Virus record (IMG/VR): IMGVR_UViG_3300011115_000939
Location: 1-43,947 of that record
Strand: one strand, 5' to 3'
DNA length: 43,947 nucleotides
Source: a virus
The translations under genes were made by a program, and so were the position numbers. The notes beneath the pieces were generated by a model. That model was not told the origin of the DNA, ran no database searches, and saw only the letters and a program-made list of their open reading frames with translations. Positions 34,409 to 42,040 of this stretch are shown piece by piece (the first letter of the stretch is position 1; each line of letters opens with the position of its first letter).

Positions 34409-34924
34409 ATGAAAGGATTCATGAGTATTGACATACCTACTAAGGCATACATCAAAGCTTACATTATCTCTCAACTAGGGGAACGCCCAGAGATGACTGC
34501 CAACAATCTGTTTGGCAATAAGTTACATGATCTGCTGGAGCACAAGACCAATGAAAGAAAAACAGAGTTCTCTAATGCCAGATATACAACCACCATAAGG
34601 GTATATATTCCCATGAGAACTTTCAGAGTAAGAGGGTTTAACCTCAATGAAACAAACATCAAAAACTTTAACCAGTTTGTGGAGCTGCTCATCAAGCATA
34701 GATACTACGAGCTGATGGATGATGCAATAGAAATACTCCCCTCTTTTGAGGCACACCTACCAGCAGTTAGAAAAAAGCTAGGAATTGACATTGAGGCTTG
34801 GAGTGATGATTCTATGAAGAAAGATTATTATAGATATAGGCAAAACAATAAAAAAAGGCTGTTTTATAACAAAAACATTTCCCGAACTGTCCTTTCAGAA
34901 GTGGCGGCGAACATTGCCTTTTAG
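34409..34924 (+). CDS. hypothetical DNA-associated early/middle protein
   Basis: The 170-residue protein is highly basic, helical, and has a beta element around YTTTIRVYIPMRTFRVRG. Proteins with this general shape (KAYI near the start, final YYRYR segment) occur on Bacteroidota phages and mobile elements next to replication genes; their role is not established. It is the last gene before the late promoters, so it is a candidate activator or alternative sigma-like factor for them. That is a guess from position. A late motif is buried at its 3' end. Confidence 0.55.
   Translation: MKGFMSIDIPTKAYIKAYIISQLGERPEMTANNLFGNKLHDLLEHKTNERKTEFSNARYTTTIRVYIPMRTFRVRGFNLNETNIKNFNQFVELLIKHRYYELMDDAIEILPSFEAHLPAVRKKLGIDIEAWSDDSMKKDYYRYRQNNKKRLFYNKNISRTVLSEVAANIAF
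34888..34923 (+). promoter_or_regulatory. phage late promoter 6
   Basis: TGTCCTTT at 34888-34895 lies inside the 3' end of the previous gene, followed after 20 bases by the weak box GCCTTTTA (34916-34923). An exact TAGTTTTG lies 6 bases further on (34922-34929), so the true -7 box is uncertain. The start codon ATG at 34935 is 47 bases from the motif. Confidence 0.6.
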
Positions 34925-34934
34925 TTTTGTTTAC

Positions 34935-35426
34935 ATGAAAGATGTTTATGATAATATTGAACTAAAGTCAGGCTCAACTAATGCTGGTATCAGCAAAATT
35001 CAAATAGTACCAAAACAATGGCTCAATGCAGACATTGTAATAGATTTTGCTACAGGCATCGTTGTTAATGCAATTTCATTGATTAGCGGGAAAAGTTTTC
35101 ACGAACTTGTTTTTGCTCCGTTGACCTATGATTTTGAAGAAAAACCGAAGTCTTCCAAGAGTGGACAGGTAATAAGCGTTAGTATTTCTGGGCTGATTAA
35201 TGATTTGGATGCCGCTACTCTTCAAGTTTTGGAGACTTACAGAATGAATGAGCTGGTCGTTATTGCCACAGACAGGAACAGGAGAAAAAGAATTGTAGGT
35301 AATAAAGAGTATGGTATGTTATTCTCATTCGACAACAAACAATCCAATAGCCCTAATGGTAATTTGAAGGCTCAAATAACCATGAATTTCGATTCAGAGT
35401 TTTATCCACCATTTTATATGGTATAA
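34935..35426 (+). CDS. hypothetical structural protein (capsid module)
   Basis: The 163-residue product is counted from ATG 34935, just after a late promoter; upstream TTG at 34914 is an unlikely start. The C-terminal part contains LVVIATDRNRRKRIVGNKEYGMLF and FDSEFYPPFYMV, a pattern I recognise from Bacteroidota phage proteins near capsid genes. Function is unassigned; it may be a head or tail component. Confidence 0.6.
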   Translation: MKDVYDNIELKSGSTNAGISKIQIVPKQWLNADIVIDFATGIVVNAISLISGKSFHELVFAPLTYDFEEKPKSSKSGQVISVSISGLINDLDAATLQVLETYRMNELVVIATDRNRRKRIVGNKEYGMLFSFDNKQSNSPNGNLKAQITMNFDSEFYPPFYMV

Positions 35427-35439
35427 AAAATTGATTTTT

Positions 35440-35475
35440 AGTCCTTTTAATCCCTTCTCAATGCCGTGATTTTCG
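35440..35475 (+). promoter_or_regulatory. phage late promoter 7 (capsid operon)
   Basis: AGTCCTTT at 35440-35447 (first base differs from the rest), 20-base spacer, then GATTTTCG at 35468-35475. ATG at 35495 gives a leader of about 15 bases. Confidence 0.65.
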
Positions 35476-35494
35476 TATAGAAATAAGGCACTAA

Positions 35495-36403
35495 ATGAGT
35501 TTTAAAACAGTTTCAGCAATACTAGATGGCAAATGGATGTTAGACAAGAATTGGGCTAGCAACCATATGCCAATGGTATTATTGTTACTTCAAGGAAAAG
35601 AAGTATCCTTCGCTCAACGCTCTGGAAATGAGCAAACAGAACAGCCTTTTTGCATTGATGCATCTACTGGAATTCAGTATTCATTAAATGTTTATGATGG
35701 AAGAAATGAAAGGATGATTCCAAATCCAAACATTCCACCTAATAGCGTTGGTGTACTTCCTATTTCTGGACCTATTACCAAATACAATGGTAGCTGTGGC
35801 ATTCCGGGTGGAATAAGTATGGCTTCTACTCTCATGCAGATGCTTAACACTGAGAACATCGGTTCAATTATTCAGTTAATTGATACTCCTGGTGGGGAAT
35901 CAGGCGCAGCAAATAATTATTGCGCAATTGCTGAAGCATCACCTAAGCCAATCCTTACTTATGTAAATGGCAGATGTGCATCACTAGGGATTATGTTTGC
36001 TAGTTGTGGCCAAGAAACTTACCTAAGTAATGAACTAGACCAAATGGGCAGCATTGGCTCATATTGTTCTTTCCTTGACTTCTCTGGATACCTTGAAAAA
36101 GAAGGTATCAAACTTCATGAAGTATATGCACCCCAAAGTATAGATAAGAATAAGAATTATAAGGATGCCATGCAAGGCGATTATTCTTGTTTAGAAGAAG
36201 AATTGGAAATACTAGTTGATGCCTTTATCAACTACGTAGCCAAAAGCAGAGGGGGAAAACCTTCAGATTCAATAAAAGAATGGAACTCAGGTAAAATGTT
36301 TTTTGCAAAGGATGCTGTTAAGCTAGGATTAGCTGATGGCATAAAACCATTTAACCAGGTAGTTAGTAAAGCCGCTTGGTTGGCAAAACGTAACAAAAAT
36401 TAA
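35495..36403 (+). CDS. S49-family phage capsid maturation protease
   Basis: The 302-residue protein is the SppA/ClpP-type head protease that processes the scaffold and capsid. Key parts are PISGPITKY, LIDTPGGESGAAN (oxyanion-hole Gly-Gly near 132) and CASLGIMFASCG with Ser163 as nucleophile. The QMGSIG segment near 186 and GKMFFAKDAVKLGLADGI also match S49 peptidases. A Lys in the later part would be the general base, and I did not fix it. It precedes scaffold and major capsid genes, the usual order. Confidence 0.85.
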   Translation: MSFKTVSAILDGKWMLDKNWASNHMPMVLLLLQGKEVSFAQRSGNEQTEQPFCIDASTGIQYSLNVYDGRNERMIPNPNIPPNSVGVLPISGPITKYNGSCGIPGGISMASTLMQMLNTENIGSIIQLIDTPGGESGAANNYCAIAEASPKPILTYVNGRCASLGIMFASCGQETYLSNELDQMGSIGSYCSFLDFSGYLEKEGIKLHEVYAPQSIDKNKNYKDAMQGDYSCLEEELEILVDAFINYVAKSRGGKPSDSIKEWNSGKMFFAKDAVKLGLADGIKPFNQVVSKAAWLAKRNKN

Positions 36404-36414
36404 TTTTTATTTAT

Positions 36415-36879
36415 ATGAAGTACCCAAAAGTTACAGCATTAGTTCCAGAGAAGGAACATTTCGATTCTTCAGTTATAGGAGAAGGAGTTTGGATGACCGT
36501 TGGTCATGTTAGTGCAATTGAAGGTGCATTACAAGCGCAAGAAACAGCTACTGCAGAGGCGGTAGCAACATTGCAAACTACCCTTACTGAAACTAAGGAC
36601 AGTCTTGAAATAGCAGAAACATCTGTTACAGCTCTTACTGCTACTGTATCTGAAAAAGAAACTACCATTTCTACACAATCTGCCAAGATTCAAGAATTGG
36701 AAGCAAAAGTTTTAGAGTTAGGTGGAAAGCCTAGTGGTATTGGTAGTACTACAACTGCTCCTTTAGATACTCCTCCTCCTGCACCTACAAGTGGAGCTAT
36801 CCCTTTTGATAGCCCAGAGCATCCGGCTAACATGATGGCAGATGAATTAACTGGCGGGAAAATGGTTCGATCAATTTAA
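36415..36879 (+). CDS. scaffolding protein-like coiled-coil protein
   Basis: The 154-residue acidic protein has a long coiled-coil over about residues 40-105 (heptads through ATAEAVATLQ to IQELEAKVLEL), then a Pro/Ser/Thr-rich linker and short tail. This, and the place between protease and major capsid protein, fits an internal scaffold removed during head maturation. No sequence motif is diagnostic. Confidence 0.65.
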   Translation: MKYPKVTALVPEKEHFDSSVIGEGVWMTVGHVSAIEGALQAQETATAEAVATLQTTLTETKDSLEIAETSVTALTATVSEKETTISTQSAKIQELEAKVLELGGKPSGIGSTTTAPLDTPPPAPTSGAIPFDSPEHPANMMADELTGGKMVRSI

Positions 36880-36922
36880 TTTTTTTAGTAACAATTTTTA
36901 ATAACAGTTTAAATCTTTTAGT

Positions 36923-37891
36923 ATGCCAGATACTACTTTAACCCCAGATCAGATTATAAGTGACTTTGGGGCGTACTACATCGACTCAGGTCAAGGTCTG
37001 AAAGACTTGCACCTTCGTCCGTTCCAACCGTTTGAAACGTTGGAAAACTTCACCATCATCCCTGAGACTGATACCATATTTAGGGCATCAGACGTACAAG
37101 TTGGTGAAATTTTGCAGTCTTACCAAGACACTTTCACCCCTAAAGGAAGTACTACTTTCAAGGGAATTACCATCAATATGTTCAATCAAAAGATTGATCA
37201 GGCTTTCAATCCTCAAAAGTTGGTGAAGTCATGGTTAGGATTCTTAACTAGCAATAGCACCAATCGTATTGAATGGCCGTTTGTTCGTTGGTTTATAGAA
37301 GCTTACATTTTAAAGCAATCCGATAAGGATTTAGAAATGGCAGCCATCTATGGTGGTAGCTATGTTGCGCCTACCGAAGGTACAGCCAATACTGCGGCAC
37401 AGAGTATGGATGGTATTAAGAAGTTTATCAATGCTGGTATTGCCGATAGCAGGATTGTTCCTATTGCTACGGGTTCTTTGTCTACCAACCCAGTAACTTT
37501 TGTTGGTCAGATTGAAACCTTCTTTAAAGGTATTCCTGAAATCTATTGGAGTGAAAAAATCTTTTTCAACATGAGTAAATCACTTCAATTGCGTTTCCGT
37601 GAGGGTGTACGTACTAAGTACAATATGTACTATGCGCAACAAACCGAGTTGGATCAATCGCCTTTGTTCCCTAATTTCTCTGTGGCAGGTCGTTATTCTC
37701 AAAATGGTTCTAGTAAAATATGGGGTACTCCTAAGTGGAACGCTTGGGCACCTATCAAGGGCTATGAGAATAAAAATGCCTTCCAGATTGAAAAGGTAGA
37801 TCGTAAGGTGAAAATCTATACTGACTGGTGGATGGGTGTAGGTTTCTTGTTGTATGATGTAATTTTCACCAACGACTTGGAAACAAGCTAG
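36923..37891 (+). CDS. major capsid protein
   Basis: The 322-residue product is placed after the protease and scaffold and before a strong hairpin that separates it from downstream genes, the standard position for the major capsid protein. It has HK97-like features: an N-terminal helical arm, a long beta-rich P-domain-like middle and a C-terminal FQIEKVDRKVKIYTDWWMGVGFLLYDVIF strand segment. It contains relatively few lysines at the end. Assignment is from synteny and fold-like pattern. Confidence 0.8.
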   Translation: MPDTTLTPDQIISDFGAYYIDSGQGLKDLHLRPFQPFETLENFTIIPETDTIFRASDVQVGEILQSYQDTFTPKGSTTFKGITINMFNQKIDQAFNPQKLVKSWLGFLTSNSTNRIEWPFVRWFIEAYILKQSDKDLEMAAIYGGSYVAPTEGTANTAAQSMDGIKKFINAGIADSRIVPIATGSLSTNPVTFVGQIETFFKGIPEIYWSEKIFFNMSKSLQLRFREGVRTKYNMYYAQQTELDQSPLFPNFSVAGRYSQNGSSKIWGTPKWNAWAPIKGYENKNAFQIEKVDRKVKIYTDWWMGVGFLLYDVIFTNDLETS

Positions 37892-37914
37892 TAGTAAACA
37901 ATATTTAATAAAAA

Positions 37915-37936
37915 GCCACCCTAGCAATAGGGTGGC
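37915..37936 (+). terminator. perfect hairpin after major capsid gene
   Basis: GCCACCCTA (37915-37923) pairs perfectly with TAGGGTGGC (37928-37936), closed by a GCAA (GNRA-type) tetraloop. Only ATAATTC follows, so it is not a classical terminator. It probably stabilises the capsid mRNA 3' end or reduces expression of downstream genes. Confidence 0.65.
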
Positions 37937-37951
37937 ATAATTCAAAAAAGC

Positions 37952-38278
37952 ATGTTTGAAGTAACAGAAGAAACGGAAATTACAACTGCTGATTTGCATG
38001 AGATTGTAAAAAAACAAGGGGAAGAAATTAATACCCTTAAATCATTATTGGCAGCAAAAAAAGAAACCGAAATAACTCTTAACAAAAAAGAGGAATTGCC
38101 AGAGATTCCTAAAGATGCTGTTAAGGTTGACGGCAAGGAATACAAATTTACTGTCGCTCGTTTCCGTTTGCCTAACAGAAGCGAAATTGTTTTAGCTGAT
38201 CAAGCTGCATTGGATAATGCTTTGCTAAAGGAAATTTTAGCTATTGAAGGGCAAAACATCCTGAAAGAACAGGTTTAA
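37952..38278 (+). CDS. hypothetical head protein
   Basis: The 108-residue protein has an acidic N-terminal coiled-coil (about 10-50) and a beta segment VDGKEYKFTVARFRL. Position after the capsid gene suggests a decoration or head-completion role; nothing more specific is seen. Confidence 0.5.
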   Translation: MFEVTEETEITTADLHEIVKKQGEEINTLKSLLAAKKETEITLNKKEELPEIPKDAVKVDGKEYKFTVARFRLPNRSEIVLADQAALDNALLKEILAIEGQNILKEQV

Positions 38279-38332
38279 AAATGGTTCTTTTAATAGTAAA
38301 AAATATTTAATCATTCATCAATTTATTAAGTT

Positions 38333-38875
38333 ATGTCTACTTACGCATACAAAAATTTAAAGACCCCTCAGAACATCCCTAGCGGATTGGCGGAGTTTGT
38401 TTTGATAGCGCCTATGGCTTGGATAACTGCTTTGTCAGTGCCTACGGCTCCATTCACTGATCCAGGTGATGAGATTACCATCACCACCGCACACACCTTT
38501 GCTACAGGTAAAGGATTTGCTAAACACCAACTTGCTCCTCAGAAAAACAAACTTGATATCAAGTCAAGAGGTGAACTTGCATTGCAAGGGCAAATGCAAG
38601 AGTTGGACATTTTTATTCCTGGTTCTTATGCTCAGGTTCACGAGCAAATGAAAAAGTTCCAAAACACACCTGTTGTTGCATTGGCTAAAGATGCCAACTC
38701 CGAAGCTGATATGTGGTATCAATTAGGAAACGATACTCTCAGCGCATGGATGACGGTTGATTTTAGCACCGGTACTACCAAGGATGGTGTGAAAGGATAC
38801 ACCGCAAAAATAACTTTTGATGGTGGACCATTAATTTACAATCCAGGAGCAGAGCCAGTAGTTATTACTGACTAG
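38333..38875 (+). CDS. tail tube-like protein (copy B)
   Basis: The 180-residue protein is a paralogue of the 193-residue product at 10932: shared KGF...APQKN, GEL, FIPGSYA, WYQLG and FSTGTTKDGVKGY. It is followed by a strong terminator. A tail-tube-type beta protein in the head region is unexpected if copy A is the tail tube; one may be a virion decoration or a second tail component. Confidence 0.65.
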   Translation: MSTYAYKNLKTPQNIPSGLAEFVLIAPMAWITALSVPTAPFTDPGDEITITTAHTFATGKGFAKHQLAPQKNKLDIKSRGELALQGQMQELDIFIPGSYAQVHEQMKKFQNTPVVALAKDANSEADMWYQLGNDTLSAWMTVDFSTGTTKDGVKGYTAKITFDGGPLIYNPGAEPVVITD

Positions 38876-38901
38876 TAGCTTTTAAAACGTAGTTTTAAAA
38901 A

Positions 38902-38929
38902 AGCCTTCCATCATTGGGAGGCTTTTTTT
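38902..38929 (+). terminator. rho-independent terminator of capsid operon
   Basis: AGCCTTCC (38902-38909) pairs with GGGAGGCT (38916-38923; one T-G wobble), loop of six, followed by a T-run to 38929. It ends the capsid operon. Confidence 0.85.
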
Positions 38930-38943
38930 GTTACTTTCGCCAG

Positions 38944-39064
38944 ACGCGAATACTTACAGTTTAATCAATATGCTACCTTAATGGTGGCTGCTTGGATTTC
39001 TATCCAATTGGTTAAACCTATGTATTCGCGTACAGCAGCCACTAATTTTTAAAAAGCGAATACG
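38944..39064 (+). ncRNA. interlocked (pseudoknot-type) RNA element before gene at 39065
   Basis: Stem 1: ACGCGAATAC (38944-38953) with GTATTCGCGT (39022-39031), 10 perfect pairs. Stem 2: GTGGCTGCT (38984-38992) with AGCAGCCAC (39034-39042), 9 perfect pairs. The strands alternate 1-2-1'-2', a pseudoknot order. A small hairpin TTGGAT-TTCT-ATCCAA sits at 38992-39007, so it competes for one base with stem 2. A second copy of strand 1, GCGAATAC, is at 39056-39063, touching the ATG at 39065. It lies directly after the terminator and no late motif precedes it. Class unknown. Confidence 0.6.
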
Positions 39065-39400
39065 ATGGAAGAAACTAATGAAAAAGAAAAACAGGATGTT
39101 TCAGAAAACGAAGTAATCATCAATGCTACTGATAAAAAGGAAAAGCAAGATGTTCCCGAAAATGAACTTATTACCAGGATAAAGAAATGCTTGCTTGATC
39201 TATATTGTCCAGCCGACAATATCAACGAAACTGAGTTTCATCTTTCCTCTTCAGAAGTCTACGAAAAATTAGTAAGCATATTTCCTTATTCAAATGAATT
39301 CACTATCAACTCAGTAAATATCTGGTTGCATGAACTAGGCTATAAGTTTAATGATTTTGGTGAAATGAGATTTGAATGGTTATTCAAGAGAAACGCTTAA
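39065..39400 (+). CDS. hypothetical acidic protein under RNA element
   Basis: The 111-residue protein has a duplicated N-terminal segment (EKEKQDVSENEVI and KKEKQDVPENELI, 13-residue repeats) and then a winged-helix-like C-terminal region (SSSEVYEKLVSIFPYSNEFTINSVNIWLHELGYKF). A DNA-binding role is conceivable. Its start codon directly follows the structured RNA element, which may control its translation. Confidence 0.6.
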   Translation: MEETNEKEKQDVSENEVIINATDKKEKQDVPENELITRIKKCLLDLYCPADNINETEFHLSSSEVYEKLVSIFPYSNEFTINSVNIWLHELGYKFNDFGEMRFEWLFKRNA

Positions 39401-39453
39401 CTTTACACTCATAAACAGGCGCATCACCTGTATAAACTCTGATAAACTTCACT

Positions 39454-39780
39454 ATGGCTAGAGAATATCCACGCTTTCTTTTCAGCAATCCACAGAACAC
39501 AAAAAGTAAAGGTCCGTTTATCGTTCATTGCCTTGAACCGTTCTGCATATTCAGGCTTACAAGCAAACCATTTGACAAAATCAAATATCCAAAATACGTA
39601 ATTGTCCGTGTTACCCCAAGTTTGGGATACCCTTTAATTCTTCTTAAACGTAATATCAAGGAAGCCAAAGAATTAAAAGAAGATTTTAATGGATTTAATG
39701 AAATCATGAATGATGCAGCTGCATTTGTTTTGGCAGGCTTTAAAAGTGGAGAAATTCCATTAGAAACAGAAGATTGGTAA
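39454..39780 (+). CDS. hypothetical protein before packaging operon
   Basis: The 108-residue protein is unassigned: alpha/beta with a basic patch (RLTSKPFDKIKYPKYVIVRV) and an acidic helical C-terminus. It lies between the RNA-controlled gene and late promoter 8. No function inferred. Confidence 0.5.
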   Translation: MAREYPRFLFSNPQNTKSKGPFIVHCLEPFCIFRLTSKPFDKIKYPKYVIVRVTPSLGYPLILLKRNIKEAKELKEDFNGFNEIMNDAAAFVLAGFKSGEIPLETEDW

Positions 39781-39781
39781 T

Positions 39782-39817
39782 TGTCCTTTAGATGGCGTTC
39801 GCCATGTTGTATTATTG
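39782..39817 (+). promoter_or_regulatory. phage late promoter 8 (packaging operon)
   Basis: TGTCCTTT at 39782-39789, 20-base spacer containing ATGGCG-TT-CGCCAT (perfect inverted repeat), then TATTATTG at 39810-39817. The start codon at 39822 is exactly 40 bases from the motif start. Confidence 0.75.
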
Positions 39818-39821
39818 AACT

Positions 39822-40559
39822 ATGCTAGATATAATTAGAGCATGGCTCAATGGTACAAGGGAGTTTTACAGTGGCGTTATTCTGTACGAAAAGCTACAGC
39901 ATAACCCAAAGATTCTTGCTGTACTCAAAAACAACGGCAAAACTGACTGGGGGTACAATAAGCTTCAGGAGGAATTACTACGCATTTGCCAAGAACTTAA
40001 AGCACAAAAAACACCTGAGCAGGAAGCAACTGAAAATATCATTAACAAGGTGATGGCTATCCAAAATCCTAAAAAAACAGTCGTAGTTACTTCTGATAAC
40101 TTCTCCCCTGTCAATCCAACGCTCTATGATGCATGTAAAAAAGAAGCAGATCTTCTTTACAAACAAATCATGAATCAAAGGGCTTTGTTATTTGCAGACA
40201 TCAAGGGAAATGCATTCCTTAATGTAAACCCGCCAGACAAAGTTGAGACCAGGGCAAGAATGGCCATCGACATCGTAAAGGATTATCAAAGAGTAAGTGA
40301 ACTCTATGACAAAGCCGATTATGTATACAAGAACGGCTCTCTTCCTGCAGGTGATTTTACCGAGCTTGATACGCAGGATAAATACAGCCACCTACCGGAT
40401 GAACTGGTAAAGCCTACACTGGACAATCTCAGGAAGAATTACAGTAAGAAAAAGAAGCTAGCACCAACACCTGAGAGAATTGTATCACTACAGGAGCATG
40501 AAGACAACATTAAAAAACTAGAGGTAAGATGGCACTCATTAAAATCGAAGACGATATAA
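39822..40559 (+). CDS. hypothetical protein, packaging operon gene 1
   Basis: The 245-residue protein is helical, with an N-terminal WLNGTREFYSGVILYEKL segment, a coiled-coil middle and a basic C-terminal tail. Such proteins recur upstream of terminase genes in Bacteroidota phages, without established function. It is the first gene after late promoter 8 and overlaps the PLD-like gene by 31 bases. Confidence 0.6.
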   Translation: MLDIIRAWLNGTREFYSGVILYEKLQHNPKILAVLKNNGKTDWGYNKLQEELLRICQELKAQKTPEQEATENIINKVMAIQNPKKTVVVTSDNFSPVNPTLYDACKKEADLLYKQIMNQRALLFADIKGNAFLNVNPPDKVETRARMAIDIVKDYQRVSELYDKADYVYKNGSLPAGDFTELDTQDKYSHLPDELVKPTLDNLRKNYSKKKKLAPTPERIVSLQEHEDNIKKLEVRWHSLKSKTI

Positions 40560-41104
40560 AGGTTGAAGACAACCACCTTCATGCTGAAACTGTATCAACC
40601 TTCGATATGGTTATCTGTCGCAATCCTGACAAGTTGAAGCTATTGGTTGAGGCAATTAAAACCAGTGAACACGTTCACTTTATCAGTGATGGCGATTGGA
40701 GCATGCACGACCTAGTAATGCAGCTTCTTACAATTTATAAACCGGCACAGCTTTACATCACTACTTATGCCATCAGGGAGTTTCCAATAAGGCAACTTAT
40801 TTTGGCACAAGAACGTGGTGAAATCACTAATGTAAAGATGCTACTTGACTATCGCGCCAAGGTTCGCACACCAGAAGTATTTCACCTGGCATCAATGAAC
40901 ATCAACTCAATATTCCTTACATCCATCCATGCGAAGGTTACAGTAATAAAAAGTGATGTTGGGTGCGTTACCATTGTTGCTAGTGCCAACTGGACACAAA
41001 ACCCGCGCATTGAGGCAGGTTTAGTAAGCACGAATAAAGACGTAGCAGAGTTTCATATTAATTGGATTGAAAAAGTTATGACAGATGCAACAATATTCGA
41101 ATGA
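40529..41104 (+). CDS. phospholipase D-like (HKD-related) protein
   Basis: The 191-residue protein contains one PLD-type signature: H-A-K-V-T-V-I-K-S-D (about residues 134-143) followed by IVASANWTQNPRIEAG, i.e. H-x-K and the GS/N-type glycine/serine element, although the Asp is two residues off the canonical HxKx4D place. A single HKD half usually dimerises. PLD folds include nucleases. Being in the terminase operon, it may process DNA ends, though it could also be inactive. Overlaps the following gene by 20 bases. Confidence 0.7.
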   Translation: MALIKIEDDIKVEDNHLHAETVSTFDMVICRNPDKLKLLVEAIKTSEHVHFISDGDWSMHDLVMQLLTIYKPAQLYITTYAIREFPIRQLILAQERGEITNVKMLLDYRAKVRTPEVFHLASMNINSIFLTSIHAKVTVIKSDVGCVTIVASANWTQNPRIEAGLVSTNKDVAEFHINWIEKVMTDATIFE

Positions 41105-41375
41105 TCTATTAAAACAAATTACTGATTTGGCTGCTTTGTTCTTTACGCCCCGTGAAGTAGCAATGATGCTTGAGTTAGATGTTGAACATTTTATTTGGGT
41201 GTGTGATTTGACGCCTGATCATGAAGGATACAAAGCTTTTCATAGCGGCAGGCTTCAAAGTGAAGTAGACCTTCGTAAAAGTGTTATCAAACTTGCCAAA
41301 AGTGGCAGCAGCCCTGCACAAACATTAGCTCTTGATATGTTATTGAAAAGTAAGGTTAAAATGATTGATAAATGA
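41085..41375 (+). CDS. small DNA-binding protein, terminase-linked
   Basis: The 96-residue protein has a helix-turn-helix-like segment (FFTPREVAMMLELDVEHFIWV) and a second helical region (SEVDLRKSVIKLAKSGSSPAQTLAL) typical of small terminase N-terminal domains. It overlaps the next gene by 4 bases (ATGA). It may recognise the packaging site. Confidence 0.6.
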   Translation: MQQYSNDLLKQITDLAALFFTPREVAMMLELDVEHFIWVCDLTPDHEGYKAFHSGRLQSEVDLRKSVIKLAKSGSSPAQTLALDMLLKSKVKMIDK

Positions 41376-42040
41376 AAAAAGAAAACAAGGTTCCCAAACT
41401 CAAAGAAATTCTTGCCGTCAAAGCAAATCAGTTGCAGAATGCCACCGATATGCTTATGGAGAAAACGCGTGATTGGCAGACTATCAAAGCTTTTCTGACC
41501 AATCGCTTTGGTGACTTCCAATTAACCCCGATGCAAGATGAAAAGCTTAAACGCTATCAGTTTGTATACAATCAATTGGTTTCGGGGAAATACACAGAAA
41601 AGGAAGTTCTTACTCAGCTTCAGAATTTCTATGGAATCAAGATAGCACAGGCTTATGAGGACATCAATGCCACCAAAGAAATATTCCCTTCATTCATCAA
41701 TATCAATAAACGCTTTGAGATAATTGTAGAAAAAGAAATACTGAAGGATGCCCGGCGCAAATGCCTTGAGTTGGGCGACCATAAAAATGCAGCTGCTTAC
41801 TCTAAAGTAATTCAATCTTTACTTGCATCTATCGAAGAAACTGACGACTCAGCAGGCGAACTATTTGAAGGCCATAAAATAGAAGCCACATTCGACCCTC
41901 GATTACTTGGAGCTCCTGACATCAACATGAAAGAATTACTTGACGCCATCAATGCTAAAAGAACCGTTAAGATTAATATGGATGTGTTTAGTCATTTTGA
42001 TAGTGAAGACATTGAACACGAAGACTTAAACAATGGATAA
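41372..42040 (+). CDS. putative terminase small subunit
   Basis: The 222-residue protein has a helical N-terminal region, a central helix-turn-helix-like part (YTEKEVLTQLQNFYGIKIAQAYEDI) and an acidic C-terminus. It lies between the HTH protein and the large terminase, overlapping the latter by 8 bases. Small terminase proteins bind pac or cos sites and stimulate the large subunit. Which of the two upstream genes is the true small subunit is unresolved. Confidence 0.6.
   Translation: MKKENKVPKLKEILAVKANQLQNATDMLMEKTRDWQTIKAFLTNRFGDFQLTPMQDEKLKRYQFVYNQLVSGKYTEKEVLTQLQNFYGIKIAQAYEDINATKEIFPSFININKRFEIIVEKEILKDARRKCLELGDHKNAAAYSKVIQSLLASIEETDDSAGELFEGHKIEATFDPRLLGAPDINMKELLDAINAKRTVKINMDVFSHFDSEDIEHEDLNNG

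Noticed and set aside
34914-34934. TTG start for the gene at 34935
   Set aside because: It overlaps the late promoter's -7 box, so it would not be on the transcript.
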